Below are positions 25,003 through 32,338 of a DNA stretch of 64,000 bases, piece after piece. Source of the DNA: Chryseobacterium tagetis (lineage in GTDB: Bacteria > Bacteroidota > Bacteroidia > Flavobacteriales > Weeksellaceae). Made by a program: the position numbers and the translations under genes. The stretch lies in NCBI RefSeq assembly GCF_016735585.2, contig NZ_JAERSE020000003.1, forward strand, positions 1 to 64,000, given 5' to 3'. How positions within the stretch are numbered: position 1 is the first letter of the stretch; the number at the start of each line of letters is the position of its first letter. A model generated the notes under the pieces. The model saw only the letters and a list, made by a program, of their open reading frames with translations, did not search any database and was not told the DNA's origin.

Positions 25003-25980
25003 ATGAAGATTTTCCGAATTGCTATACTTTCTTCCATTTTAGTTTTAAGCTTATATTCATGTAAAAAAGAGCAGGAATCCCAATGGAAGGTAGAAATTGA
25101 AAAACCGGCAGAGAAAGTGCAGGTCGTAGATATTTCCAAAATGTTTTATGATAAAAACGTTCCGTTGGAGCAGTTTAAAACAAGTTTTCCGTGGTTTCAG
25201 GGGACAGTTTCTGATGAAGACTTTGCAAAAAGAAGAACAGATGCAAATGAAGTTAAAATCTACAATGAAGCGATTCATAAAATAGATGTAAACAAACTTC
25301 AGACTGAGCTTCAGGAATTATTTTCACATATCAAATACTATTACCCAAAATTTACCAGTCCGAAAGTATACCTGTTTTCATCGGCATTACAAATGGCTCA
25401 GGATCCTATTATTTATGATGAGAAAAGCGGATTTTTATTCATCGATATTACAGGATTTATGGGAGATGGAAATGTGAATTATAAAGGATTGGAACAGTAT
25501 TTCCAGAAGTCGATGAATCCGGGGAATATTGTCCCGAAAGTTTCACAGATTTTTGCTGAAAATATTGTTACAGCTTCATCCCAGCAGAAATTTGTAGATC
25601 AGTTGATCCTTAATGGTAAAATTATGACTTTACAAGATGCGTTTTTACCGAATTTTCCGGATTATCTTAAGATGAATTATACCAAAAAACAATATGATTG
25701 GGCAGTTACCAATGAAGCGAATATCTGGAACTATTTTGTAGAAAATAATTTAGTCTTCGGTGATGATCCCAGATTGGTAGAGCGTTTTATTTCACCGGGA
25801 CCGTTTTCAAAGTTTTATACAGAAATAGATAACGAATCTTCCCCTCAGATTGGTATTTTCACAGGATGGCAGATTTGTAAATCATATTTAAAAGAAAATC
25901 CGGAAACAAAATTATTGGATTTCTTAAAAATGGATGCACAAACCATTTTCAATAAATCAGGATATAAACCAAAAAATTAA
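25003..25980 (+). CDS. gldB: Gliding motility lipoprotein GldB
   Basis: The 325-residue lipoprotein has a type II signal ending LVLSLYSC (Cys20). The body is rich in aromatic residues and Lys, and reads in the family style: IDVNKLQTELQELFSHIKYYYP, the YDEKSGFLFIDITGFMGDGN block, and FSKFYTEIDNESSPQIGIFTGWQICKSYLKENPE near the C-terminus. GldB is essential for gliding in Flavobacterium johnsoniae, although its biochemical job is unclear. The adjacent gldC, 27 nt downstream, is the arrangement seen in Flavobacteriia and confirms the call. A TAnnTTTG element stands upstream. Confidence 0.92.
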   Translation: MKIFRIAILSSILVLSLYSCKKEQESQWKVEIEKPAEKVQVVDISKMFYDKNVPLEQFKTSFPWFQGTVSDEDFAKRRTDANEVKIYNEAIHKIDVNKLQTELQELFSHIKYYYPKFTSPKVYLFSSALQMAQDPIIYDEKSGFLFIDITGFMGDGNVNYKGLEQYFQKSMNPGNIVPKVSQIFAENIVTASSQQKFVDQLILNGKIMTLQDAFLPNFPDYLKMNYTKKQYDWAVTNEANIWNYFVENNLVFGDDPRLVERFISPGPFSKFYTEIDNESSPQIGIFTGWQICKSYLKENPETKLLDFLKMDAQTIFNKSGYKPKN

Positions 25981-26007
25981 TTAAAAGAATTAGAAAAAAT
26001 AGAAAGA

Positions 26008-26334
26008 ATGAGAAAGACTCAGATTACGATAGATGTAGAATTGGATGAAAATCACATCCCGGAATTAATGACTTGGAATGCGCAGGACGGAGGTGTTGAT
26101 AAAGAAGAAACAAAAGCGGTAATGATTTCTGTTTGGGATGAAAAAGCGATGGAAGCTTTAAGAATCGATCTTTGGACAAAAGAAATGCCGGTTGACCAGA
26201 TGAAAATGTTTATGCATCAGATTTTAGTTTCTCTTGGAAGTACTTATCAAAGAGCGACAGGAGAAGAAGATGTAGCACAATGGATTGAGCAGATGGCAGA
26301 AGAATTTGCGATCAAGTCTGCAATAAAAATGTAA
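26008..26334 (+). CDS. gldC: Gliding motility protein GldC
   Basis: The 108-residue cytoplasmic protein begins MRKTQITIDVELDENHIPELMTWNAQDGGVDKEETKAVMISVWD, the characteristic GldC start. It also has VDQMKMFMHQILVSLGSTYQRATGE near the C-terminus. It has no signal peptide. GldC is accessory to GldB; mutants in F. johnsoniae glide less well. It lies 27 nt after gldB in one transcript. A composite inverted repeat follows the stop codon. Confidence 0.93.
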   Translation: MRKTQITIDVELDENHIPELMTWNAQDGGVDKEETKAVMISVWDEKAMEALRIDLWTKEMPVDQMKMFMHQILVSLGSTYQRATGEEDVAQWIEQMAEEFAIKSAIKM

Positions 26335-26341
26335 AAAATGC

Positions 26342-26407
26342 TGGATGCTGGAAGTCGGATGTTGGAAGTTTATCAAGACATCCAGCTTCCATCATCCGGC
26401 TTCCAAC
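26342..26407. repeat. Intergenic inverted repeat built from GGATG/GGAAG units
   Basis: The left arm (26342-26370) reads alternating ggatg and ggaag steps. The right arm (26378-26407) is made of the same units in reverse complement (acatcc, cttcc, catcc, cttcc), so the transcript could form a long imperfect hairpin. This looks like one copy of a dispersed Chryseobacterium palindromic repeat rather than a gene feature. Confidence 0.65.
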
Positions 26408-26423
26408 CAAAAAATATAAAGCA

Positions 26424-27563
26424 ATGAATTTTAATACAAAAGTTATACACGGAGGACAGCATCACGAATCTGCAACAGGTTCTGTGAATGTTCCTGTATT
26501 TTTAACATCTACATTCGCACAAAAAAGTCCGGGAGTACATTCCGGTTATGAATATTCAAGAGCGGCCAATCCTACACGACAGGCTTTGGAAGATTCTTTG
26601 GCAAGCATCGAAAACGGAGCGAGAGGTTTGGCTTTCGGTTCAGGTTTAGCAGCAATCGACTGTGTTTTGAAATTATTAAATCCTGGCGATGAGGTAATTG
26701 CTGTTGATGATTTATACGGTGGAACTTACAGAATGTTCACCAGACTTTTTGAAAAATATCAATTGAAATTTACGTTCGTGAATTTTGACGATGCTTCAAA
26801 AATTGCGGATGTTATTACAGACAAAACGAAATTGATCTGGGTTGAAACACCAACAAATCCATTGATGAAATTAGTGGATATTAAAGCGGTTGTTGAAGTT
26901 GCAAAAGGAAAAGATATCCTTGTTGCAGTTGATAATACATTTGCAACGCCTTATCTTCAGAGACCGATCGATTTGGGAGCAGATATCGTAATGCACTCTG
27001 CAACTAAATACTTAGGAGGTCACTCTGATGTTATTGCGGGAGCTTTAATCGCTAAAGATGCTGAATTGGGAGATAAACTTCACTTCATTCAATTTGCGAG
27101 CGGAGGTATCTTAGGACCTCATGATTCTTATTTGGTATTAAGAGGAATTAAAACATTAGCTTTAAGAGTTCAGAGACATTCTGAAAACGGAATGGCTGTT
27201 GCGAAATATCTTGAATCTCATCCTGCGGTTGATAAAGTAATCTATCCGGGATTGGAATCTCATCCACAATATGAACTGGCAAAATCTCAGATGAAAGATT
27301 TCGGAGGAATGGTTTCTTTCACATTCAAGTCTGGAAAAAAAGAAGATGCGATCAGCTTTTTAGAAAAAGTAAGAGTCTTCACTTTAGCAGAATCTCTTGG
27401 TGGAGTAGAATCTTTAGCGAATCACCCAGCTTTGATGACTCACGCTTCTATTCCTGCTGAAAAACGTGCTGAACTGGGAATTACTGATGACTTAGTTCGT
27501 TTAAGCGTTGGAATTGAAGATGCAGAAGATCTTATCGCAGATTTAGAAAAAGCTTTTTCTTAA
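26424..27563 (+). CDS. PLP trans-sulfuration enzyme (cystathionine gamma-synthase/lyase type)
   Basis: This 379-residue PLP enzyme of the Cys/Met metabolism family has YSRAANPTRQALE (residues 44-56), the DDLYGGTYRMF substrate-loop motif, ETPTNPLMKLVDI (141-153), and SATKYLGGHSDVIAG with the PLP-binding Lys195. The LGGVESLANHPALMTHASIP block near the end is typical of synthase and lyase members alike. It could make cystathionine from activated homoserine or split it to Cys; the residues alone do not decide. It stands between gldC and an NTF2-like gene without a close operon partner. Confidence 0.9.
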   Translation: MNFNTKVIHGGQHHESATGSVNVPVFLTSTFAQKSPGVHSGYEYSRAANPTRQALEDSLASIENGARGLAFGSGLAAIDCVLKLLNPGDEVIAVDDLYGGTYRMFTRLFEKYQLKFTFVNFDDASKIADVITDKTKLIWVETPTNPLMKLVDIKAVVEVAKGKDILVAVDNTFATPYLQRPIDLGADIVMHSATKYLGGHSDVIAGALIAKDAELGDKLHFIQFASGGILGPHDSYLVLRGIKTLALRVQRHSENGMAVAKYLESHPAVDKVIYPGLESHPQYELAKSQMKDFGGMVSFTFKSGKKEDAISFLEKVRVFTLAESLGGVESLANHPALMTHASIPAEKRAELGITDDLVRLSVGIEDAEDLIADLEKAFS

Positions 27564-27567
27564 TAGA

Positions 27568-27738
27568 TTTTACCACAAAAGTCACAAAAGAAAATGTTAG
27601 GTTTTAAATAGTTTTAAAATTAAAATTTTACAAAGCAGAAAATCAAATATTTTCAAAAACTTAGGTGTACTTTTATAAAGTTTAATAATGAACTTAAAAT
27701 TCTTAAGTGTAAAAGCTTTTCTATCTTTTGTGGTTAAA
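27568..27738. repeat. Intergenic inverted element with ACCACAAAAG ends
   Basis: The gap starts tttaccacaaaagtcacaaa (from 27568) and ends with the inverse, cttttgtggtta (from 27725). An internal ACTTAA/TTAAGT hairpin lies at 27692-27708. It looks like a small non-coding repeat unit dispersed in Flavobacteriia. No gene is seen in it. Confidence 0.4.
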
Positions 27739-27755
27739 TAAAAAAAGTAAACATA

Positions 27756-28235
27756 ATGAGAAAGATTCAGATTGTATTGTTGTTAATTTTAGGTCAGATT
27801 GCCTATTCTCAGGTGAAAAATACTGATGAACTGTACAAAACGGCAAAAAAATTAGACAGTCTGATATTCGATATCGGATTCAATACATGTGATCTTTCTC
27901 ATTATGATTCTATCGTGAGTGACGACCTGGAATTTTATCATGATAAAGGAGGAATTACTTCCGGAAAAGAAGCTTTCATAGCTTCTATTAAAAACAATAT
28001 TTGCGGCGGACCCAACAAGGTAAAACGTGAGCTGGTTCCAAACACTATGAAAGTCTATCCTTTGTACAACAATAATACGTTGTATGCTTTTATTGAAGAA
28101 GGCGAACACGATTTCGCCGAATTTTATAAAGGAAAATGGAATAAAGGAAGCCGTGCTAAATTTACCATTCTTTGGATTTTAGACGGGAAAGACTGGAAAA
28201 TGAAGCGGGTACTCAGTTACGATCATCATTTGTAA
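27756..28235 (+). CDS. Exported NTF2-like/DUF4440-type protein (159 aa)
   Basis: A signal peptide (MRKIQIVLLLILGQIAYSQ) is followed by a single cone-shaped NTF2-like domain. The helix LDSLIFDIGFNTCDLSHYDSIVSDDLEFYHDKGG is typical of DUF4440/SnoaL-like proteins, as is the closing WILDGKDWKMKRVLSYDH strand. Members bind small hydrophobic ligands or act as isomerases; no catalytic residues can be named here. The GNAT gene follows after only 6 nt, so they are probably co-transcribed. Confidence 0.78.
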   Translation: MRKIQIVLLLILGQIAYSQVKNTDELYKTAKKLDSLIFDIGFNTCDLSHYDSIVSDDLEFYHDKGGITSGKEAFIASIKNNICGGPNKVKRELVPNTMKVYPLYNNNTLYAFIEEGEHDFAEFYKGKWNKGSRAKFTILWILDGKDWKMKRVLSYDHHL

Positions 28236-28241
28236 TTAATC

Positions 28242-28694
28242 ATGAAAAACACGAGAAAAGCTACGGTTCAGGATGTACCACAATTATCCGAACTGTTTGA
28301 TCAATACAGGATATTTTACTATAAAGATTCTGATATTCCTGCAGCTGAAAAGTTCTTAACAGAAAGGATTCAAAACAAAGATTCTGAAATTTTTATTGTT
28401 GAAAATGAAGGGAAGCTGGTTGGTTTTGTTCAATTATATCCATTGTTTTCATCAACAAGAATGAAGCGTTATTGGTTATTAAATGATTTGTACATCAACG
28501 AGAACCATCGTGGAAAAGGTTTTTCAAAAGAATTAATTGGAGAAGCTAAAGAACTGGCAAAATCTACAGATGCTTGTGGTGTTCTTCTTGAAACGGGAAA
28601 ATCCAACGATATCGGAAACCAATTATATCCCTCCTGCGGATTCGAAATTTACGATGAAGTGAATTTCTATGAATGGACGAATAATGATGCATAA
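28242..28694 (+). CDS. GNAT-family N-acetyltransferase (150 aa)
   Basis: This is a compact GNAT with LNDLYINENHRGKGFSKELIGEAKELA (about residues 85-111) as the acetyl-CoA site, then LLETGKSNDIGNQLYPSCGFE and a final YEWTN. That ending is typical of small cytosolic GNATs close to the diamine/aminoglycoside-like group; the acceptor is unknown. It is 6 nt downstream of the NTF2-like gene and is followed by an intergenic inverted repeat. Confidence 0.85.
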   Translation: MKNTRKATVQDVPQLSELFDQYRIFYYKDSDIPAAEKFLTERIQNKDSEIFIVENEGKLVGFVQLYPLFSSTRMKRYWLLNDLYINENHRGKGFSKELIGEAKELAKSTDACGVLLETGKSNDIGNQLYPSCGFEIYDEVNFYEWTNNDA

Positions 28695-28773
28695 ATGATC
28701 GTTGATAAATTATAAATGATTAAAAATTGTGCTTGTTACCATTTATCAATCATCATTTATCAATTATAACTTA
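28692..28773. repeat. Intergenic inverted repeat of TTGATAAATGAT units
   Basis: The left arm (28692-28721) contains aaatgatc-gttgataaatta-taaatgat. The right arm (28741-28773) contains the reverse units atttatcaat-catcatttatcaattata. Like the repeat after gldC it is a tandem unit arranged head-to-head, probably a dispersed intergenic palindrome. Confidence 0.55.
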
Positions 28774-28788
28774 TATAACTAAAAAAAC

Positions 28789-29292
28789 ATGACTGATTTT
28801 CAAAAATACGTACAGAGATATTTAGATAATATTCCATCCGAAGACTGGTTGGGAGAATTAAAGAACTCAGGAGAAAAAACAGTTGAAATTTATACAAATC
28901 TTACAGAAGAGCAATCCCTTTTTGCCTACGCAGAAGGAAAATGGACTTTGAAAGAACTGCTTTTGCATTTATCTGATACGGAAAGAGTTTTTCAATACAG
29001 AATTTTAGCTTTTGCAAGAGGTGATAAAAATGAATTACCAGGTTTTGATGAAGAATTATATGCCGATCAGTCTTTTGCTAATGGAAGAAGTTTAGATTCT
29101 TTGTTGGAAGAATATCAATCGGTAAGAAAATCTTCACAAATTTTATTGGAAACATTAGATCCATCTGTTCTAAATAATATCGGAACAGCCAACGGAAATC
29201 AGATTTCTGTAGAAACCATCGGAAAACTGATTATTGGGCACAATTACCATCATTTGAATATTATTGAGAAAAGATATTTGCCGAACTTGTAG
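28789..29292 (+). CDS. DinB-family (YfiT-like) metal-binding protein
   Basis: The 167-residue four-helix protein carries the DinB fold: WTLKELLLHLSDTERVFQYRILAFARGD (His in helix 2) and IGKLIIGHNYHHLNIIEKRYL (GHxxHH in the last helix) supply three His for a metal ion. The family includes thiol transferases using bacillithiol and many uncharacterised members. In Bacteroidota, where bacillithiol occurs in some Flavobacteriia, a thiol-transfer role is possible but unproven. It lies between an intergenic repeat and the RAYT element, so it is probably monocistronic. Confidence 0.85.
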   Translation: MTDFQKYVQRYLDNIPSEDWLGELKNSGEKTVEIYTNLTEEQSLFAYAEGKWTLKELLLHLSDTERVFQYRILAFARGDKNELPGFDEELYADQSFANGRSLDSLLEEYQSVRKSSQILLETLDPSVLNNIGTANGNQISVETIGKLIIGHNYHHLNIIEKRYLPNL

Positions 29293-29312
29293 ATAAAAAT
29301 ATTTTAATTGTT

Positions 29313-29906
29313 ATCAATAGGGACGGGCTTTAGCCCGTTTTCAATTTTAATACAATTCCATTTGCTTTAGCCAAAATTTAAGAAAGAATTTATATTTTTG
29401 GTAAAACAACACAAATGCCATTTATTAAAATTTATATTCATGTCGTTTTCTCGACAAGAAATAGAATACCTTATTTCAACACTTCAGAATTAAAAATAAA
29501 AGTTTGGAAACATATCAAAAAAAATGCGAATGAGAAAGGCATTTTCCTAGATATGGTTAATGGTTACTCAGATCATTGTCATTGTTTAATTTCTCTCAGT
29601 TCAAATCAAAATATTGAAAAAGTTGTTCAATTATTGAAAGGAGAGTCTTCGCATTGGATAAATAAAAATCAATTGACTCAAGAAAAATTTGCTTGGCAGG
29701 ATGAATATTTCGCCGTTTCTGTTTCTGAATCTATGGTCGAATCGGTTAGAAATTATATTAAAAATCAAGAAAACCATCATAGAAAGAAATCATTTATAGA
29801 AGAATATCAGGAGTTTATTGAGAAATATAATTTTAAATAGGTTTTGGCTAAAGCCAAATTTGATTTTATGATTTATAAAATGGGCTAAAGCCCATTCCTA
29901 TTGAAT
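29313..29906. mobile_element. RAYT element: transposase between covarying hairpin ends
   Basis: The element is bounded by inverted copies of TCAATAGG. Next to it on each side is a 7-bp hairpin: acgggct-tt-agcccgt (29323-29338) on the left and atgggct-aa-agcccat (29880-29895) on the right. A second, inner hairpin pair follows: tttgct-tt-agccaaa (29361-29375) on the left and tttggct-aa-agccaaa (29843-29858) on the right. This is the layout expected for a Y1-transposase (IS200-like/REP-associated) unit that recognises stem-loops. It inserts between the DinB and Sua5-type genes. Confidence 0.8.
29415..29840 (+). CDS. REP-associated tyrosine transposase (Y1/IS200-like, RAYT)
   Basis: The 141-residue protein is a HUH-superfamily single-strand transposase. 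The His pair is in SDHCHCLISLSS (about residues 57-68, HxH). The catalytic Tyr is probably in SVRNYIKNQENHHRKKSF (about residues 115-132), which is typical of the family. FAWQDEYFAVSVS precedes it. It starts KIYIHVVFSTRNRIPYF, the common RAYT opening. A TATTTTTG promoter element lies at 29393-29400. The gene is intact and sits between inverted hairpins, so the element may still act on its own ends or on solitary copies elsewhere. Confidence 0.9.
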   Translation: MPFIKIYIHVVFSTRNRIPYFNTSELKIKVWKHIKKNANEKGIFLDMVNGYSDHCHCLISLSSNQNIEKVVQLLKGESSHWINKNQLTQEKFAWQDEYFAVSVSESMVESVRNYIKNQENHHRKKSFIEEYQEFIEKYNFK

Positions 29907-30053
29907 ATAGGTCCATTATTTTAAATAGATTTTTGTACAAAGATTTTGTAAATTTACGACTGGGAAATTACTGGAAATGGGTTTTTAATCTGTTCGTTTA
30001 AGATTAAATTCAATATCATTGGTCTTAGTTAAAACTTAAAATTTTAATTATTA

Positions 30054-30602
30054 ATGGAAAACATCATAGAAATATTAAAATCTGGCGGAACAATTCTTTA
30101 TCCAACAGATACAATTTGGGGAATTGGATGTGACGCTACTAATATAGACGCGGTCAACAAGATTTTTGACATCAAAAAGCGTGAAAAGAACAAATCCATG
30201 ATCATTTTGGTAGAATCTGAAAAGAGACTGCAGGATTTGGTAGATGTTCCTGAAATGGCTTGGGAAATTATCGATTTAAGCGAAAAACCGGTGACAATTG
30301 TTTATGAAAATCCAAGAGGTTTACCCAAAGAATTATTGGCAGAAGATGGAAGTATAGGAATCCGTTTGGTAAAGAATGATTTTTGTAAAAAATTAATCAC
30401 CAAATTAAATAAGCCGTTGGTTTCAACCTCGGCAAATTTTAGTGGAAACAAAAGCCCATTGAAATTTTCGGATATTTCGTCTGAAATCATCGATCTGGTA
30501 GATTACGCAGTGGAAGAGGATCGCGAAAAAGTTTCAAAATATTCAGGATCTTCTGTGATAAAAATATGGAGTGATAATAGAATAAAAGTGCTTCGGGAAT
30601 AA
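30054..30602 (+). CDS. L-threonylcarbamoyladenylate synthase (Sua5/YrdC/YciO family)
   Basis: The 182-residue single YrdC domain starts with IEILKSGGTILYPTDTIWGIGCDA, where the PTDT-x-GL/IG-type motif forms the nucleotide pocket. It contains KKREKNKSMIILV and GSIGIRLVKNDFCKKLI, then NKPLVSTSANFSGNKSP, the signature loop. It makes threonylcarbamoyl-AMP for the t6A modification of ANN-decoding tRNAs. The C-terminal Sua5 extension is absent, so it is the TsaC/YrdC-length form. The tRNA nucleotidyltransferase gene follows 112 nt later, a fitting neighbour in tRNA maturation. Confidence 0.92.
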   Translation: MENIIEILKSGGTILYPTDTIWGIGCDATNIDAVNKIFDIKKREKNKSMIILVESEKRLQDLVDVPEMAWEIIDLSEKPVTIVYENPRGLPKELLAEDGSIGIRLVKNDFCKKLITKLNKPLVSTSANFSGNKSPLKFSDISSEIIDLVDYAVEEDREKVSKYSGSSVIKIWSDNRIKVLRE

Positions 30603-30616
30603 AAAAAGATTTTAAT

Positions 30617-30695
30617 TATCTTTGCAAAATCATTTGACCATTAAAGCATCAGGAAAATTTGGGAAATATTCGTAAAGTCTTGATTCTTTAATGGT
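30617..30695 (+). promoter_or_regulatory. Promoter and structured leader of the tRNA nucleotidyltransferase gene
   Basis: TATCTTTG at 30617-30624 fits the Bacteroidota -7 element. The leader of about 85 nt contains a perfect 10-bp long-range inverted pair, accattaaag (30637-30646) and ctttaatggt (30686-30695). This could fold the 5' end before the ATG at 30715. The function is unknown. Confidence 0.45.
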
Positions 30696-30714
30696 TTTAA
30701 ATTAAATATAAATC

Positions 30715-32136
30715 ATGTTCATCAATTTAAATCAAAATCAAAATTTAAAACTTTTCAAAATAATCTCTGAGGTTGCAGGTAGAAACAATCAGTCTGTATA
30801 CGTTGTTGGCGGCTATGTTCGGGATTTACTGATGAAAAGAAAAGCGTCTACGGATATTGATTTTGTGACTGAACAAAGCGGAATTGAACTGGCTCAAAAC
30901 GTAGGAAAGGAAATCGATCCTAAAATGAAAGTTTCTGTTTTTAAAACCTACGGAACCGCAATGATTAAATATAAAGATCTTGAACTGGAATTTGTAGGTG
31001 CAAGAAAAGAAAGTTATACAGAAGACAGCCGTAAACCGGAAGTGGAAGGGGGAACTATTGAGGATGATCAGAAAAGAAGGGATTTCACCGTAAATGCAAT
31101 GGCGATTTCTTTAAATAAAGATAATTTCGGAGAATTAATTGATCCTTTCAACGGAGTTGATGATCTGGAAAAAGGGATCTTAAGAACTCCATTAGAGCCG
31201 GCTCAAACCTATTCTGACGATCCTTTGAGAATGATGAGAGCGATTCGATTTGCATCAACCTTACAATTTCATATTGAAGAGAAATCTTTAGAAGCCATCA
31301 AACAGGAAGCAGAAAGAATAAAAATTGTTTCTATGGAGAGAATTATGGTTGAATTCAACAAGATCATGCTTTCCAAAAAGCCTTCAATAGGATTGAAACT
31401 GATGGAACAAACGGGTTTGATGAAACTGATCATTCCTGAACTGATCGATCTGAAAGGAGTGGAAGAAGTAGAAGGACAGACTCATAAAGACAATTTTTAT
31501 CATACATTAGAAGTTGTGGATAACATTTCTGAAAATACAGATAATCTGTGGCTTCGTTGGTCGGCCTTGCTTCACGATATCGGAAAAGCTCCTACAAAAA
31601 AATTCGTTGAAGGAACAGGCTGGACTTTCCATGGACATGAATTTTTAGGCTCAAAAATGGTAAAAACATTGTTTCAGCGACTGAAATTACCATTAGGTCC
31701 GGATATGAAATATGTTCAGAAGATGGTAAAGCTTTCATCCCGTCCCATCGCTTTGATTACCGATGATGCTTCGGATGCTGCACTGAGAAGATTACTGTTT
31801 GATGCCGGAGAAGATCTGGAAGATTTATTCACGCTTTGTAAAGCAGATATCACTACAAAAAATTCTAAAAAACAGGAAAAGTTCAAAAAGAATTTTGAAT
31901 ATGTTGCGGTAAAAATTAAAGAAGTGGAAGAAAAAGATCAGGTAAGAAATTTCCAGCCACCCATTTCCGGAGAAGAAATTATGGAAATGTTCAATCTTAA
32001 ACCTGGTCGTGAAATCGGAATTTTAAAAGAAAAAGTGAAGGAAGCCATTCTTGAAGGTGAAATTGGAAATGACAGCGAGGAAGCAAGAAGTTTTGTGATT
32101 GCGGAAGCAGAGAAACTGGGGTTGACTTTAGCTTAA
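30715..32136 (+). CDS. CCA-adding-type tRNA nucleotidyltransferase with HD domain
   Basis: The 473-residue protein repairs or adds the 3' CCA of tRNAs. The class II nucleotidyltransferase head has the flexible Gly pair at 32-33 (VVGGYVRDLL) and the metal-binding Asp47/Asp49 in STDIDF. RRDFTVNAMA follows at 121-130, and FSDDPLRMMRAIRFA is represented by residues 167-180 (SDDPLRMMRAIRFA). An HD phosphohydrolase domain follows, with His263 and His287/Asp288 in LLHDIGK. Whether it adds all three bases or only CC or A cannot be told from motifs. The leader carries a TAnnTTTG promoter and a long-range stem. Confidence 0.93.
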   Translation: MFINLNQNQNLKLFKIISEVAGRNNQSVYVVGGYVRDLLMKRKASTDIDFVTEQSGIELAQNVGKEIDPKMKVSVFKTYGTAMIKYKDLELEFVGARKESYTEDSRKPEVEGGTIEDDQKRRDFTVNAMAISLNKDNFGELIDPFNGVDDLEKGILRTPLEPAQTYSDDPLRMMRAIRFASTLQFHIEEKSLEAIKQEAERIKIVSMERIMVEFNKIMLSKKPSIGLKLMEQTGLMKLIIPELIDLKGVEEVEGQTHKDNFYHTLEVVDNISENTDNLWLRWSALLHDIGKAPTKKFVEGTGWTFHGHEFLGSKMVKTLFQRLKLPLGPDMKYVQKMVKLSSRPIALITDDASDAALRRLLFDAGEDLEDLFTLCKADITTKNSKKQEKFKKNFEYVAVKIKEVEEKDQVRNFQPPISGEEIMEMFNLKPGREIGILKEKVKEAILEGEIGNDSEEARSFVIAEAEKLGLTLA

Positions 32137-32205
32137 AAACTCACTTTTAGATAAATTATAGAGCAATGGATTTTAGTATCTGTTGCTTTTTTTGTACAAA
32201 CAAAA

Positions 32206-32234
32206 TCCGGGCGGTTTCGAAGAAACCGCCCGGA
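32206..32234 (-). terminator. Terminator of the cobalamin TonB receptor gene
   Basis: A perfect 13-bp GC-rich stem (tccgggcggtttc at 32206-32218, gaaaccgcccgga at 32222-32234) has a 3-nt loop. In the leftward direction it is followed by TTTTG-TTTG, consistent with ending the leftward receptor transcript. A weaker AGCAA/TTGCT stem with seven T near 32162-32193 may serve the rightward gene. Confidence 0.75.
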
Positions 32235-32338
32235 CAACATAATGTAAAAAAATAAAAAGTGTTTTTATCCTTTATTTTATTCAGAAATTTAAGGATAGAT
32301 TTTTATAAAAACTTTATCAAAGTTAGTTTTCAAAGAAT

